A stretch of 64,000 nt of DNA, taken from positions 310,001 to 374,000 of the forward strand of contig NZ_JAHXBG010000002.1 in assembly GCF_020103725.1 (NCBI RefSeq). The letters are read 5' to 3'. Below, in pieces: positions 24,538-33,276 of this stretch (position 1 is the first letter of the stretch; each line of letters opens with the position of its first letter). The position numbers and the translations under genes are program-made. The notes under the pieces were generated by a model, which saw only the letters and a program-made list of their open reading frames with translations, searched no databases and was not told the origin of the DNA. The stretch comes from Hyalangium gracile. Its GTDB lineage: Bacteria > Myxococcota > Myxococcia > Myxococcales > Myxococcaceae.

Positions 24538-24578
24538 GAGCCCGGCCAGGAGGATACCCTGGTCGGGCTCACTTTTTT
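24538..24578 (+). terminator. Rho-independent terminator of the tRNA-like transcript
   Basis: A 13-base-pair stem (24538-24550 with 24558-24570, one G-T pair) with a 7-base loop is followed by AC and six T residues. It ends a plus-strand transcript containing both tRNA-like modules, just before the convergent acetate kinase gene. Confidence 0.88.
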
Positions 24579-24585
24579 CCGAGCG

Positions 24586-26388
24586 CTACTGGACGCCGTC
24601 GAAGGTGGCCACGCTGTCGTTGGTGAGCCCCGAGGCGTTCGCCTCGTCGGTGTCCACGTGCATGTCCAGGGCGTACTGCTCGTTGACCCGGACGATCACG
24701 TCTCCGAAGACGGTCTCGCGCTCGCCCTCGACGCGGATGCGGATGACGCTCTTGTCCCCCACGCCGAAGCGGCGCGCGTCGTCCGGGTGCATGTGCACGT
24801 GGCGATGCGCCAGGATGACGCCATGGTCGATGGCCACCGTGCCCTTCGGGCCGCGCAGCGTCAGGCCGGGCGTGCCCTCGAGCTTGCCGGACTCACGCAG
24901 CGGCGGGTTCACTCCCAGGGTGATCGCGTCCGTGCGGGCCACCTCGACCTGGGTCTCCTTGCGCAGCGGGTTGATGATCGCCACGCGCTCGATCTCTCCC
25001 TTGGGCCCGACCAGGTCCACCGTCTCGCGGCACACGTACTGGCCGGGCTGTGACACCGGGCGGCGCTCGGTGAGCTCATAGCCCTCGCCGAAGAGCGCGG
25101 CGCAGTGCTCCTTGGACAGGTGCACGTGGCGCACGCTGACGCCTACCGGGATGGCATGGCCGGTGACGCGCTGCCGCGCCGCCGTGGGCCCCGCCGTCAC
25201 CCGCACGACCTCGCGGGCGATCATCCGCTCCTCGTCCGTGGCGACGACCAGCACCCGGGTCGGCGCGCGCGGAGAGGCGATGTCCACCACGCCGCCCGAG
25301 CCGCGCGCGTCGCAGTGCTGGTTCTTGTCGGCATCCACCACCACCCCCATGTAGACGAGGGCGTCACACACCGCCGAGCGCACCTTGACGCTGTTCTCGC
25401 CGATGCCGCCGGTGAAGACGATGGCGTCCGCTCCGCCCAGCACCGCCGCGTACGCGCCGATGTACTTGCGGATGCGGTGGACGAACACCTCGATGGCCAG
25501 GCGGGCGCGGGCGTTGCCTCCCGCGGCGGCCTGCTCCACGTCACGGAAGTCCGAGGAGACGCCAGAGATGCCGAGCAGGCCCGACTTCCGGTTCAGCGCC
25601 TCGTCGATGGCGTCCGGAGACAGCCCCTGCCGCCCGAGCACGATGGAGAGCGCCGGGTCCACATCGCCCGAGCGCGTGCCCATCACCAGCCCCTCGAGCG
25701 GCGTCATGCCCATCGAGGTGTCCACCGAGCGGCCGCCGTCGATGGCGCTCACCGACGCGCCGCCGCCCAGGTGGCAGGTGATGAGCTTCAGCCGGGAGAG
25801 GTCCGTCTTGAGGAACTCGGAGGCGCTGGCCGCCATGAACTGGTGGCTCGGGCCGTGGAAGCCGTACCGGCGCACGCCGCGCTCGAGGTACAGCTCATAC
25901 GGCACCGCGTAGAGGTAGGAGTGCGGCGGCAGCTCGCCGTGGAAGGCCGTGTCGAAGACCGCGACGTGGACGGCGTTCGGGAGCGCGGCCTGCGCCGCCT
26001 CGATGCCCGCCAGGTTGGCCGGGTTGTGGATGGGCGCGAACTGCGCGCACGTCGAGATGATCTCCTTCACCTCGGGGGTGATGACGCACGGGCGCACGAG
26101 CTTCTCGCCGCCGTGCACCACCCGGTGGCCCACCGCGCGCAGCTCGGAGAGATCCTTGAGCGCGCCGCCCGGGCTCGTCAGCCGGGCGAGCACCGCGTCG
26201 AGCCCCGCGCGCATCGTGGGCGCGGGGATCTCCGCCTCCGATCGGGTCGGGCCGACCCGCCACCTGTGGAGCGCATGAGGCGAGCCGACCCGCTCGACGA
26301 CGCCACCAGCGAGGATCTCCTCGGTGTCCATCTCATACAGCTGGTACTTGATAGAGGTGCTGCCGACGTTGATGACGAGGACTTTCAT
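24586..26388 (-). CDS. ackA: acetate kinase fused to PduL-type phosphotransacylase
   Basis: A 600-residue two-domain enzyme. Residues 1 to about 395 are acetate kinase: VLVINVGSTSIKYQL, HRVVHGGEK, FDTAFH, RRYGFHGPSHQF, CHLGGGASV and GIGENS. Residues about 405-600 are a PduL-type phosphate acyltransferase with its zinc-binding histidines in VSVRHVHLS and AHRHVHMHPDD. PduL converts acyl-CoA to acyl phosphate and acetate kinase then makes ATP and the free acid. The fusion would thus couple acetyl-CoA (or propionyl-CoA) to ATP in one polypeptide through acetyl phosphate. No Pta gene is adjacent. It converges with the tRNA-like transcript and its terminator. Confidence 0.95.
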   Translation of the reverse strand: MKVLVINVGSTSIKYQLYEMDTEEILAGGVVERVGSPHALHRWRVGPTRSEAEIPAPTMRAGLDAVLARLTSPGGALKDLSELRAVGHRVVHGGEKLVRPCVITPEVKEIISTCAQFAPIHNPANLAGIEAAQAALPNAVHVAVFDTAFHGELPPHSYLYAVPYELYLERGVRRYGFHGPSHQFMAASASEFLKTDLSRLKLITCHLGGGASVSAIDGGRSVDTSMGMTPLEGLVMGTRSGDVDPALSIVLGRQGLSPDAIDEALNRKSGLLGISGVSSDFRDVEQAAAGGNARARLAIEVFVHRIRKYIGAYAAVLGGADAIVFTGGIGENSVKVRSAVCDALVYMGVVVDADKNQHCDARGSGGVVDIASPRAPTRVLVVATDEERMIAREVVRVTAGPTAARQRVTGHAIPVGVSVRHVHLSKEHCAALFGEGYELTERRPVSQPGQYVCRETVDLVGPKGEIERVAIINPLRKETQVEVARTDAITLGVNPPLRESGKLEGTPGLTLRGPKGTVAIDHGVILAHRHVHMHPDDARRFGVGDKSVIRIRVEGERETVFGDVIVRVNEQYALDMHVDTDEANASGLTNDSVATFDGVQ

Positions 26389-26498
26389 GGCCCGCCCATA
26401 GTGCCGGGCCTCGCCTCGGGCGTCGAGAGAAGCTCACTGCTCCAGCAAGCGCACAGGCTCGCCGCCATTGGCGCGTCGCACCAGCCTCCGCCCCCGGA

Positions 26499-27023
26499 CT
26501 ACAGGTTGGCGAGCCGCGCCTGGGTCCGCTGAGCCCCCATGGCCCGCGCGTAGTCGAGCGCCGTGCGTCCCCCCTCATCCTGGCGCCCCGGCGCCGCGCC
26601 CCGAGCGAGCAGCAGCTCGAGCACCTCCAGCCGATCGAACATGGCCGCGAACATGAGGGCCGTCTTGCCATCCGGTCCCGCGCCGTCGACCTGGGCGCCG
26701 TGGTCCAGCAGCAGTTGCGCCGTCGCGACATCCCCCTTGAAGGCCACACCGGCCAGCGGCGTCTGCCCCCGGTCGTTGGTGCGCTCCGGATCGGCGCGGT
26801 GCGCCAGCAGGAGCCGCGTGGCCTCCACGTGTCCGAGGTAGCTCGTGAGCATCAACAGGGAGTCTCCTCGCTCGTTGCAGACGTTGACGGGGACGCCCAC
26901 CTCGAGGAGCCAGGCCAGGCGGTCCACCTCCCCTGCCCTCGCGCACCGGAAGGACTCCCGGGCCAGGGCCATCACTTCGGCGTCGATCTTCGTCGCGGGC
27001 GAATCCTGAGTCTGTGTCTTCAT
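26499..27023 (-). CDS. ankyrin-repeat protein linked to catalase
   Basis: 174 residues with four to five ankyrin repeats (GDSLLMLTSYLGHVEATRLL, GQTPLAGVAFKGDVATAQ, GKTALMFAAMFDRLEVLELL, GRTALDYARAM). No signal peptide. It begins 35 bases after the catalase stop on the same strand, so the two are probably one operon. In Pseudomonas aeruginosa an ankyrin protein (AnkB) encoded next to katB is needed for full catalase activity. A similar assistant role is likely but inferred from position. Confidence 0.9.
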   Translation of the reverse strand: MKTQTQDSPATKIDAEVMALARESFRCARAGEVDRLAWLLEVGVPVNVCNERGDSLLMLTSYLGHVEATRLLLAHRADPERTNDRGQTPLAGVAFKGDVATAQLLLDHGAQVDGAGPDGKTALMFAAMFDRLEVLELLLARGAAPGRQDEGGRTALDYARAMGAQRTQARLANL

Positions 27024-27058
27024 GGCAAGGTCCTCGGTTCGAGAGTGGAAGAAGGGAA

Positions 27059-28531
27059 TCAGCGAGACTGCCGGCGCTTGTGGACGGCCGTCGCGACGCG
27101 GGCGCCGTACTCCTCGTCGGCGTTGCGGAAGTGGGAGACGCAGCGAGCGATGATGTCCTCGCGGCTCACCTGCGAGAGGCTGCCCGCGATGTTCGCCACG
27201 AGCCGCTCGCGCTCCGCCTCGCTCATCACCCGGTACAGGGCGCCGGCCTGCACGAAGTCGTTGTCCTCGGCGTGGCGCACGGGGATGTAGGTACCGGAGA
27301 CGCCCGAGACGGAGACGCCCAGGCCCGAGCTCTCGTTCGTCTGCACGGGGCCGTCGAAGCTGTTCGGCTCGTAGTTGCGGCTCCGGCCTCCGTTGCCGTC
27401 GAAGCGCATGGCGCCGTCACGGCCGTAGTTGCGCGCGCCGCCCGGAACGCCCTTGGGCGAGTTCACCGGCAGGCGCGTCCCGTTGATGCCCAGCCGGTAG
27501 CGCTGCGCGTCTCCGTAAGCGAAGAGGCGCGCCTGCAGCATGCGGTCCGGCGAGGGGCCGATGCCCGGGACGAAGTTGGCGGGATCCATCGCCGCCTGCT
27601 CCACCTCGGCGAAGTAGTTGTCCGGAGCCCGGTCCAGCACCATCCGACCCACCTCGATGAGCGGGTAGTCCTTGTAGGGCCACACCTTGGTGAGATCGAA
27701 CGGGTTGAAGCGGTAGTTCTGCGCGTCGGCCTCGGGCATCACCTGCACCTTGAGCGTCCACGAGGGGAACTCGCCGCGCTGGATCGCCCCGTACAGGTCC
27801 CGCTGGTGGTACTGCGGATCGCGTCCGCCGATCGCCTCGGCCTCCTCGGAGGTGAGGTTGCGGATGCCCTGGTGGGTCTTGAAGTGGAACTTCACCCAGA
27901 AGCGCTCACCCGCCGCGTTCACCCACTGGAAGGTGTGCGAGCCGAACCCGTCCATATGACGCAGCGTGGCGGGGATGCCCCGGTCTCCGAAGAGCCAGGT
28001 GAACTGGTGCGTGGCCTCGGGCGAGTACGAGAAGAAGTCCCAGACGTTGTCGGGCTCCTGGCAGTTGGTGAAAGGGTCGTACTTCTGCGAGTGGATGAAG
28101 TCCGGGAACTTGATGCCGTCACGCAGGAAGAAGATGGGCGTGCTGTTGCCCACCACGTCCCAGTTGCCGTCCTCGGTGTAGAAGCGGACCGCGAAGCCGC
28201 GTGGATCCCTCGCGGTGTCGGGCGCGCCCCGGGAGCCGGCCACGGTGGAGAAGCGCACGAAGACCTCGGTGCGCTTGCCCTCCTGGCTGAAGAGCTTCAT
28301 GCGCGTCCAGCGCGCCACGTCCGGGTTCGTCACCTCGAAGTGGCCGTAGGCGCCAGAGCCCACCGCGTGCACCACGCGCTCGGGGATGCGCTCCCGGTTG
28401 AAGCGAGCCAGCTTCTCGATGAGGTGGTGGTCCTGCAACAGCACCGGCCCCGTGGGGCCGGCCGTCTGCGAGTGCTGGTTGTCGGCGACGGGTGCGCCGG
28501 CTTCGGTGGTGAGATGGGAACGCGTGGTCAA
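27059..28531 (-). CDS. monofunctional haem catalase (small-subunit type)
   Basis: Decomposes hydrogen peroxide. The TTG at 28531 with GAGGAG 8 bases upstream gives 490 residues, the size of clade 3 catalases; the frame is open further upstream but without family similarity. Distal His is in [10 protein letters not shown] (H55), distal Asn in DVVGNSTP (about N129), and the haem-ligating Tyr is in [14 protein letters not shown]. There is no signal peptide, so it is cytoplasmic. The upstream region holds an OxyR-like motif. Next to it an ankyrin gene follows, and a divergent di-haem peroxidase operon shares the regulatory region. Confidence 0.96.
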   Translation of the reverse strand: MTTRSHLTTEAGAPVADNQHSQTAGPTGPVLLQDHHLIEKLARFNRERIPERVVHAVGSGAYGHFEVTNPDVARWTRMKLFSQEGKRTEVFVRFSTVAGSRGAPDTARDPRGFAVRFYTEDGNWDVVGNSTPIFFLRDGIKFPDFIHSQKYDPFTNCQEPDNVWDFFSYSPEATHQFTWLFGDRGIPATLRHMDGFGSHTFQWVNAAGERFWVKFHFKTHQGIRNLTSEEAEAIGGRDPQYHQRDLYGAIQRGEFPSWTLKVQVMPEADAQNYRFNPFDLTKVWPYKDYPLIEVGRMVLDRAPDNYFAEVEQAAMDPANFVPGIGPSPDRMLQARLFAYGDAQRYRLGINGTRLPVNSPKGVPGGARNYGRDGAMRFDGNGGRSRNYEPNSFDGPVQTNESSGLGVSVSGVSGTYIPVRHAEDNDFVQAGALYRVMSEAERERLVANIAGSLSQVSREDIIARCVSHFRNADEEYGARVATAVHKRRQSR

Positions 28532-28612
28532 GCGGCCTGCTCCTCGTGGGTGGGTGACGCCACGAAAAGTAGAGAGGGCGCGCTGATTTGCCCAAGACAT
28601 CGTTCCGATGAC

Positions 28613-28635
28613 GCTGATAGCACGCGACTATCAGC
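28613..28635. promoter_or_regulatory. OxyR-like operator between catalase and peroxidase operons
   Basis: A perfect 8-base inverted repeat (GCTGATAG 28613-28620, CTATCAGC 28628-28635, 7-base spacer) contains ATAG-N7-CTAT, the core of the OxyR binding motif. A third partial quarter-site (CGAT for CTAT, 28606-28609) has the right spacing. It lies in the 156-base gap between the divergent catalase and cytochrome c peroxidase genes. Confidence 0.65.
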
Positions 28636-28687
28636 ACCCCTCCACGGAATAAATCGCGCGAAGGGAGTTCATTTTCATGAGGTGACC

Positions 28688-29941
<1,254 letters not shown>

Positions 29942-29942
29942 C

Positions 29943-31064
29943 ATGCGCAAAGGCGTGAAGAGCATCGAGACGAAGCACTACGAAGAGCGCGACTCCTTCT
30001 TCGACGGGCTGCGGCGCATGGACCGCCGGGGCTTCATGCGGCTGGCGGGCCTGTCCGCCGGCATCGCCGCCGCCAAGGGGCTGGTGACGCCGCAGAGCTT
30101 CCAGCTCATCAGCGTCGCGGAGGCGGCCCCGAGCGCCAGGCCGAAGTTCTCCTTCGCGTACATCTCGGACTCGCACCTGTACAAGAAGGAGCTCAACGAC
30201 CGGTTCGTGCGCTCGCTGGTGCGCGCGGTGGATGATGTCAACCGCCTGGATCCCCAGCCGGACTTCGTCCTCTACGGCGGCGACCTGGCGCAGCTCGGCC
30301 AGAAGGAGGAGCTGGATCTCGGCAAGCAGATCCTCAAGAGCCTCAAGGCGCCGGTGAAGATGATGGTCGGGGAGCACGACTGGTTCCTCGACATGGGCGA
30401 GCACTGGCGCGCGCTGTTCGGCGAGCCGCAGTACTCGTTCGATCACAAGGGCGTCCACTTCGTCACGCTGATGAGCGTGAACGAGAAGGACTTCTGGACC
30501 GCGCGTGGCATGACGCCCATGGAGCGCATGCAGACGGTGGCCGGCCTGGACAACGGCCTCCAGTCGCGCTTCGAGGTCGGCCAGCCCGGCCGCGAGTGGC
30601 TCAAGGCGGACCTGGCCAAGGTGGACAAGAACACGCCCATCGTCGTGTTCAGCCACTCGCCGCTCTACAAGTACTACAAGCCGTGGAACTTCTGGACGGA
30701 CGACGCCGACGACGTCCAGGCGCTGCTCAAGCCGTTCAAGAACGTCACGGTCATCCACGGCCACACGCACCAGATGCTCTCGAACCAGATCGGGAACATC
30801 TCCTTCCACGGCATGCTGTCCACGGCGTGGCCCTGGCCCTACGCGCCCGAGGGGCTGCCGTCGCTCACCGTCCCGATGAACCGCCCGGACCCGTTCAGCA
30901 ACTTCGACGGCTGCGGCGACGGCCGCATGGACGTGCTCGAGGGCGGGCTCGTCGACAAGCTCTACAACCTGTGGGACCGCGATCCCGTCACCGTGAAGGC
31001 CACGTACCTGGCCAGCAACGGCAAGCAGGATCGTCCGCCCTCTTCTCGGCTCCCCCCCTACTAG
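29943..31064 (+). CDS. Tat-exported calcineurin-like metallophosphoesterase
   Basis: Begins 1 base after the peroxidase stop and encodes 373 residues. A twin-arginine signal (MDRRGFMRLAG, R28-R29) precedes a hydrophobic stretch, so a folded protein is exported. Metallophosphoesterase motifs occur in order: SDSHL, GGDLAQ, GEHD (where GNHD is usual), FSHSPL and GHTHQ. The exchange of Asn for Glu in GNHD may alter metal binding. The C-terminus is Pro/Ser-rich. Membership in a peroxide/cytochrome operon is unusual for a phosphoesterase; the substrate is unknown. Confidence 0.9.
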   Translation: MRKGVKSIETKHYEERDSFFDGLRRMDRRGFMRLAGLSAGIAAAKGLVTPQSFQLISVAEAAPSARPKFSFAYISDSHLYKKELNDRFVRSLVRAVDDVNRLDPQPDFVLYGGDLAQLGQKEELDLGKQILKSLKAPVKMMVGEHDWFLDMGEHWRALFGEPQYSFDHKGVHFVTLMSVNEKDFWTARGMTPMERMQTVAGLDNGLQSRFEVGQPGREWLKADLAKVDKNTPIVVFSHSPLYKYYKPWNFWTDDADDVQALLKPFKNVTVIHGHTHQMLSNQIGNISFHGMLSTAWPWPYAPEGLPSLTVPMNRPDPFSNFDGCGDGRMDVLEGGLVDKLYNLWDRDPVTVKATYLASNGKQDRPPSSRLPPY

Positions 31065-31076
31065 GACCTGGCGATC

Positions 31077-31853
31077 ATGCACGTGCGAAAGACTCTCAGC
31101 CTCGCGGCGCTCGGACTCGGGATCGGCTTCGGTGGCCTCTCCACCTGGCAGACGGCCTTCGCCGAGACCCCCGCCCAACCCAAGCACAACGTCCCCCGCT
31201 CGAAGGACGGCGACGTCGTCATCGCCCTGTGTGACGGCGAGACGACTCTCGAGGTGGACGGCGTCAAGGATCCCTCCGCCATCTCCCGCAAGCAGGCCCA
31301 GGACATCTCCGACCAGCTGATGCTGCAGTGGCGCAAGAAGAACCCGGACGCCAACTGGGATCCCCCGGGCCAGCTCGTCGCCCAGGCCAACCCGCCCACG
31401 CCTCCCGCCGCGGCCAACGCCCCGGTGAAGAAGGAGGGCGTGACGGCCTCCTCGAACCCCGACCAGGCGGCCCGCCGCGCTGCTTCCAACACCCAGGACG
31501 GCCACACCTACGGCGCCTTCAGCGCCCGCGACGAGGCCATCTGGAAGGAGTCCACCGAGCAGGCCGTGCGCGAGGGACACAAGGTGTTCCACGACGCCAA
31601 GACGCTCGGCAGCACCGTGGCCATCTCCTGCGACATGTGCCACCCGGACGCCTCGAACACGCACCCGGAGACGTACCCGAAGTACCAGGTGCAACTGGGC
31701 CGTGTCGCCCTGCTCCGCGATATGATCAACTGGTGCATCGAGAACCCGGTGCGCGGCAAGCCGCTGGCCGAGGACGATCCGCGGATGAAGCAGATGGAGG
31801 CCTACATCATGGCCCAGCGCAAGGGCGTGAAGATGGAGTACGGCAAGCACTGA
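31077..31853 (+). CDS. periplasmic mono-haem cytochrome c
   Basis: 258 residues with a signal peptide (KTLSLAALGLGIGFGGL, cleavage near AFAETP). One haem-c site CDMCH lies at C185-H189. The C-terminal part (LGRVALLRDMINWCIENPVRG, then MKQMEAYIMAQRKG) resembles the SoxA/TsdA-like cytochromes, where a nearby Cys can serve as second ligand (here NWCIEN). The N-terminal half is Pro/Ala-rich and less conserved. It starts 12 bases after the phosphoesterase stop and may pass electrons to the di-haem peroxidase (inference). Confidence 0.88.
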   Translation: MHVRKTLSLAALGLGIGFGGLSTWQTAFAETPAQPKHNVPRSKDGDVVIALCDGETTLEVDGVKDPSAISRKQAQDISDQLMLQWRKKNPDANWDPPGQLVAQANPPTPPAAANAPVKKEGVTASSNPDQAARRAASNTQDGHTYGAFSARDEAIWKESTEQAVREGHKVFHDAKTLGSTVAISCDMCHPDASNTHPETYPKYQVQLGRVALLRDMINWCIENPVRGKPLAEDDPRMKQMEAYIMAQRKGVKMEYGKH

Positions 31854-31874
31854 GGAGGCACGCGACACCTCTGC

Positions 31875-32435
31875 ATGTGGAGACGACGGCCCCAGCCCAC
31901 GCGGGATCCCGCGTTCGATCGTGAAGCGCTCGGCCACCTGGCCGCGCTCCATGACACGGCCTTGCGTCTGTGCGGTGACGCGGCGGAGGCGCAGGACCTC
32001 ACGCACGACACGTACGTGAGGGCGCTCAACGCCGCGGACCGCTTCGAGCCGGGCACCTCGCTCAAGGCGTGGCTGCTGACCATCCTGCACAACCTCTTCC
32101 GCACGCGGCTGAGGGACAAGGGCCGCCACGCCGAGCTCGAGCTGGACGATGGGTCGGCGGAGGTGGCTGTTGCGCCCACTGGCGAGGAGGTGTGGCACGC
32201 CGTCACGAGCGCTCAGCTCGACTCGGCGATGGAATTGTTGCCACCGAAACTCCGCGAGGCGGTGGTGCTGCGCGATCTCCAGGGTCTGTCGTACAAGGAG
32301 ATCTCGCAGGTGCTCGACCTGCCTGTCGGAACCGTGATGTCACGCCTCCACCGGGGCCGGGAGGCGCTGAAGGCGAGCCTGGTGCCTCTGATGCAGGGCG
32401 AGAGCGTCCCGGCGCACAAGCGAGATGTGAGATGA
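31875..32435 (+). CDS. ECF-type RNA polymerase sigma factor
   Basis: 186 residues with sigma region 2 (DAAEAQDLTHDTYVRAL, SLKAWLLTILHNLF) and region 4 (LPPKLREAVVLRDLQGLSYKE, then GTVMSRLHRGREAL). The gene follows the cytochrome c by 21 bases and overlaps the anti-sigma gene by four (ATGA), so it belongs to the redox operon. It probably directs transcription of this and related stress genes when released from the haem-motif anti-sigma factor. Confidence 0.95.
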   Translation: MWRRRPQPTRDPAFDREALGHLAALHDTALRLCGDAAEAQDLTHDTYVRALNAADRFEPGTSLKAWLLTILHNLFRTRLRDKGRHAELELDDGSAEVAVAPTGEEVWHAVTSAQLDSAMELLPPKLREAVVLRDLQGLSYKEISQVLDLPVGTVMSRLHRGREALKASLVPLMQGESVPAHKRDVR

Positions 32436-33247
32436 CGGTGTCCTGTGACAGCGTGCGGAACTGGCTGTCGGCCTGGATCGACGGCGAGCGCACCCCGCTC
32501 TCGTCGGAGGATTTCGAGCGCCACCTCGCGGAGTGCGCGGACTGCGACAAGGCGGCGCGCACGCTGCGTGGGTTCCTCCGCACGGTGGCCTCCGCCTACG
32601 TGCCCGCGGCGGTCCCCAGCTCCCTGGAGGCCTCCGTCCGCGGCGTGGCCCGGCGGCGCTCGGCCCTGAGGCGGTTCGCTCCGGTGATCGCGGCCATGAG
32701 TGCCGCCGCGGCCGTGGCGCTGGTGGTCTTCACCCTGCTCCGCCCGGCGCCGGTGCAGGCGGCCTCGCTGGCGGAGGCGGCGGCCTGGGCGCACGAGGGC
32801 CTGGCCTCCGGTGTCCTCCCGCTGGACGTGGAGGGCGGCAACGCGACCGAGCTGTCCCGGTGGCTCACGGAGCGCGTGGGCTTCCAGGTGGTGCTCCCGA
32901 AGCTGGAGGACTCGACGCTCGAGTTCCACGGCGGCCGGCTGGTACCGCTGGAGGGTGCCTACGCCGCCGTCGTGAGCTTCGAGCGCAACGGAGAGCCGGT
33001 GAGCCTGGGCATCGCGCCCCGGCACGCGGAGGGCAACCTGGCGGACGCTCCGCGCACGGAGCTGTTCCGGAACATGAAGTTCTCCACGCGCACCGTCCGC
33101 GGCCTGAGCGTCATCAGCTGGAGCGAGGGCTCGCTGAGCTACGCGCTGGTGTCTCGCGTCCCGGCCACCGGGCGCGCTTCCTGCGCGGTGTGCCACGGGG
33201 CGAAGTCGGGCCTCAAGAGCGTGGACGAGTTCCACGGGATGCGGTGA
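32432..33247 (+). CDS. transmembrane anti-sigma factor with C-terminal haem-c motif
   Basis: 271 residues. The N-terminal zinc-finger anti-sigma domain has a putzif-type pattern (HLAECADCDKAART). One membrane helix (FAPVIAAMSAAAAVALVVFTLL) puts the C-terminal half in the periplasm. That half ends with CAVCHG (C251-H255), a canonical c-type haem attachment site, and a further His in EFHGMR that could be the second ligand. I know no characterised anti-sigma factor with covalent haem; the arrangement suggests direct sensing of peroxide, redox state or a gas ligand. Its upstream partners are the cognate sigma factor, cytochrome c and peroxidase. Confidence 0.9.
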   Translation: MTVSCDSVRNWLSAWIDGERTPLSSEDFERHLAECADCDKAARTLRGFLRTVASAYVPAAVPSSLEASVRGVARRRSALRRFAPVIAAMSAAAAVALVVFTLLRPAPVQAASLAEAAAWAHEGLASGVLPLDVEGGNATELSRWLTERVGFQVVLPKLEDSTLEFHGGRLVPLEGAYAAVVSFERNGEPVSLGIAPRHAEGNLADAPRTELFRNMKFSTRTVRGLSVISWSEGSLSYALVSRVPATGRASCAVCHGAKSGLKSVDEFHGMR

Positions 33248-33268
33248 GCCTGGGCACGCAGCCCAGGC
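33248..33268. terminator. hairpin between convergent genes
   Basis: A perfect 7-base inverted repeat (33248-33254 with 33262-33268, 7-base loop) begins directly after the anti-sigma stop and ends before the stop of the convergent patatin gene at 33277. It could serve transcripts from both sides. No T-run is present. Confidence 0.5.
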
Positions 33269-33276
33269 CCGCGGCC

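Noticed and set aside
24173-24585. Ordinary tRNA genes or a two-piece tmRNA in the tRNA-like region
   Set aside because: The tRNA halves are in the wrong order for a normal tRNA, no CCA is encoded, and there is no tag-peptide frame or alanine-type G-U pair as in tmRNA.
24586-26388. Frameshift separating acetate kinase and PduL into two genes
   Set aside because: The frame is continuous and both domains are complete; a true fusion is the simpler reading.
27014-28687. Plus-strand frame running through the catalase gene into the peroxidase gene
   Set aside because: Only the part from 28688 has a signal peptide and haem motifs; the upstream part is antisense to catalase and has no similarity to anything.
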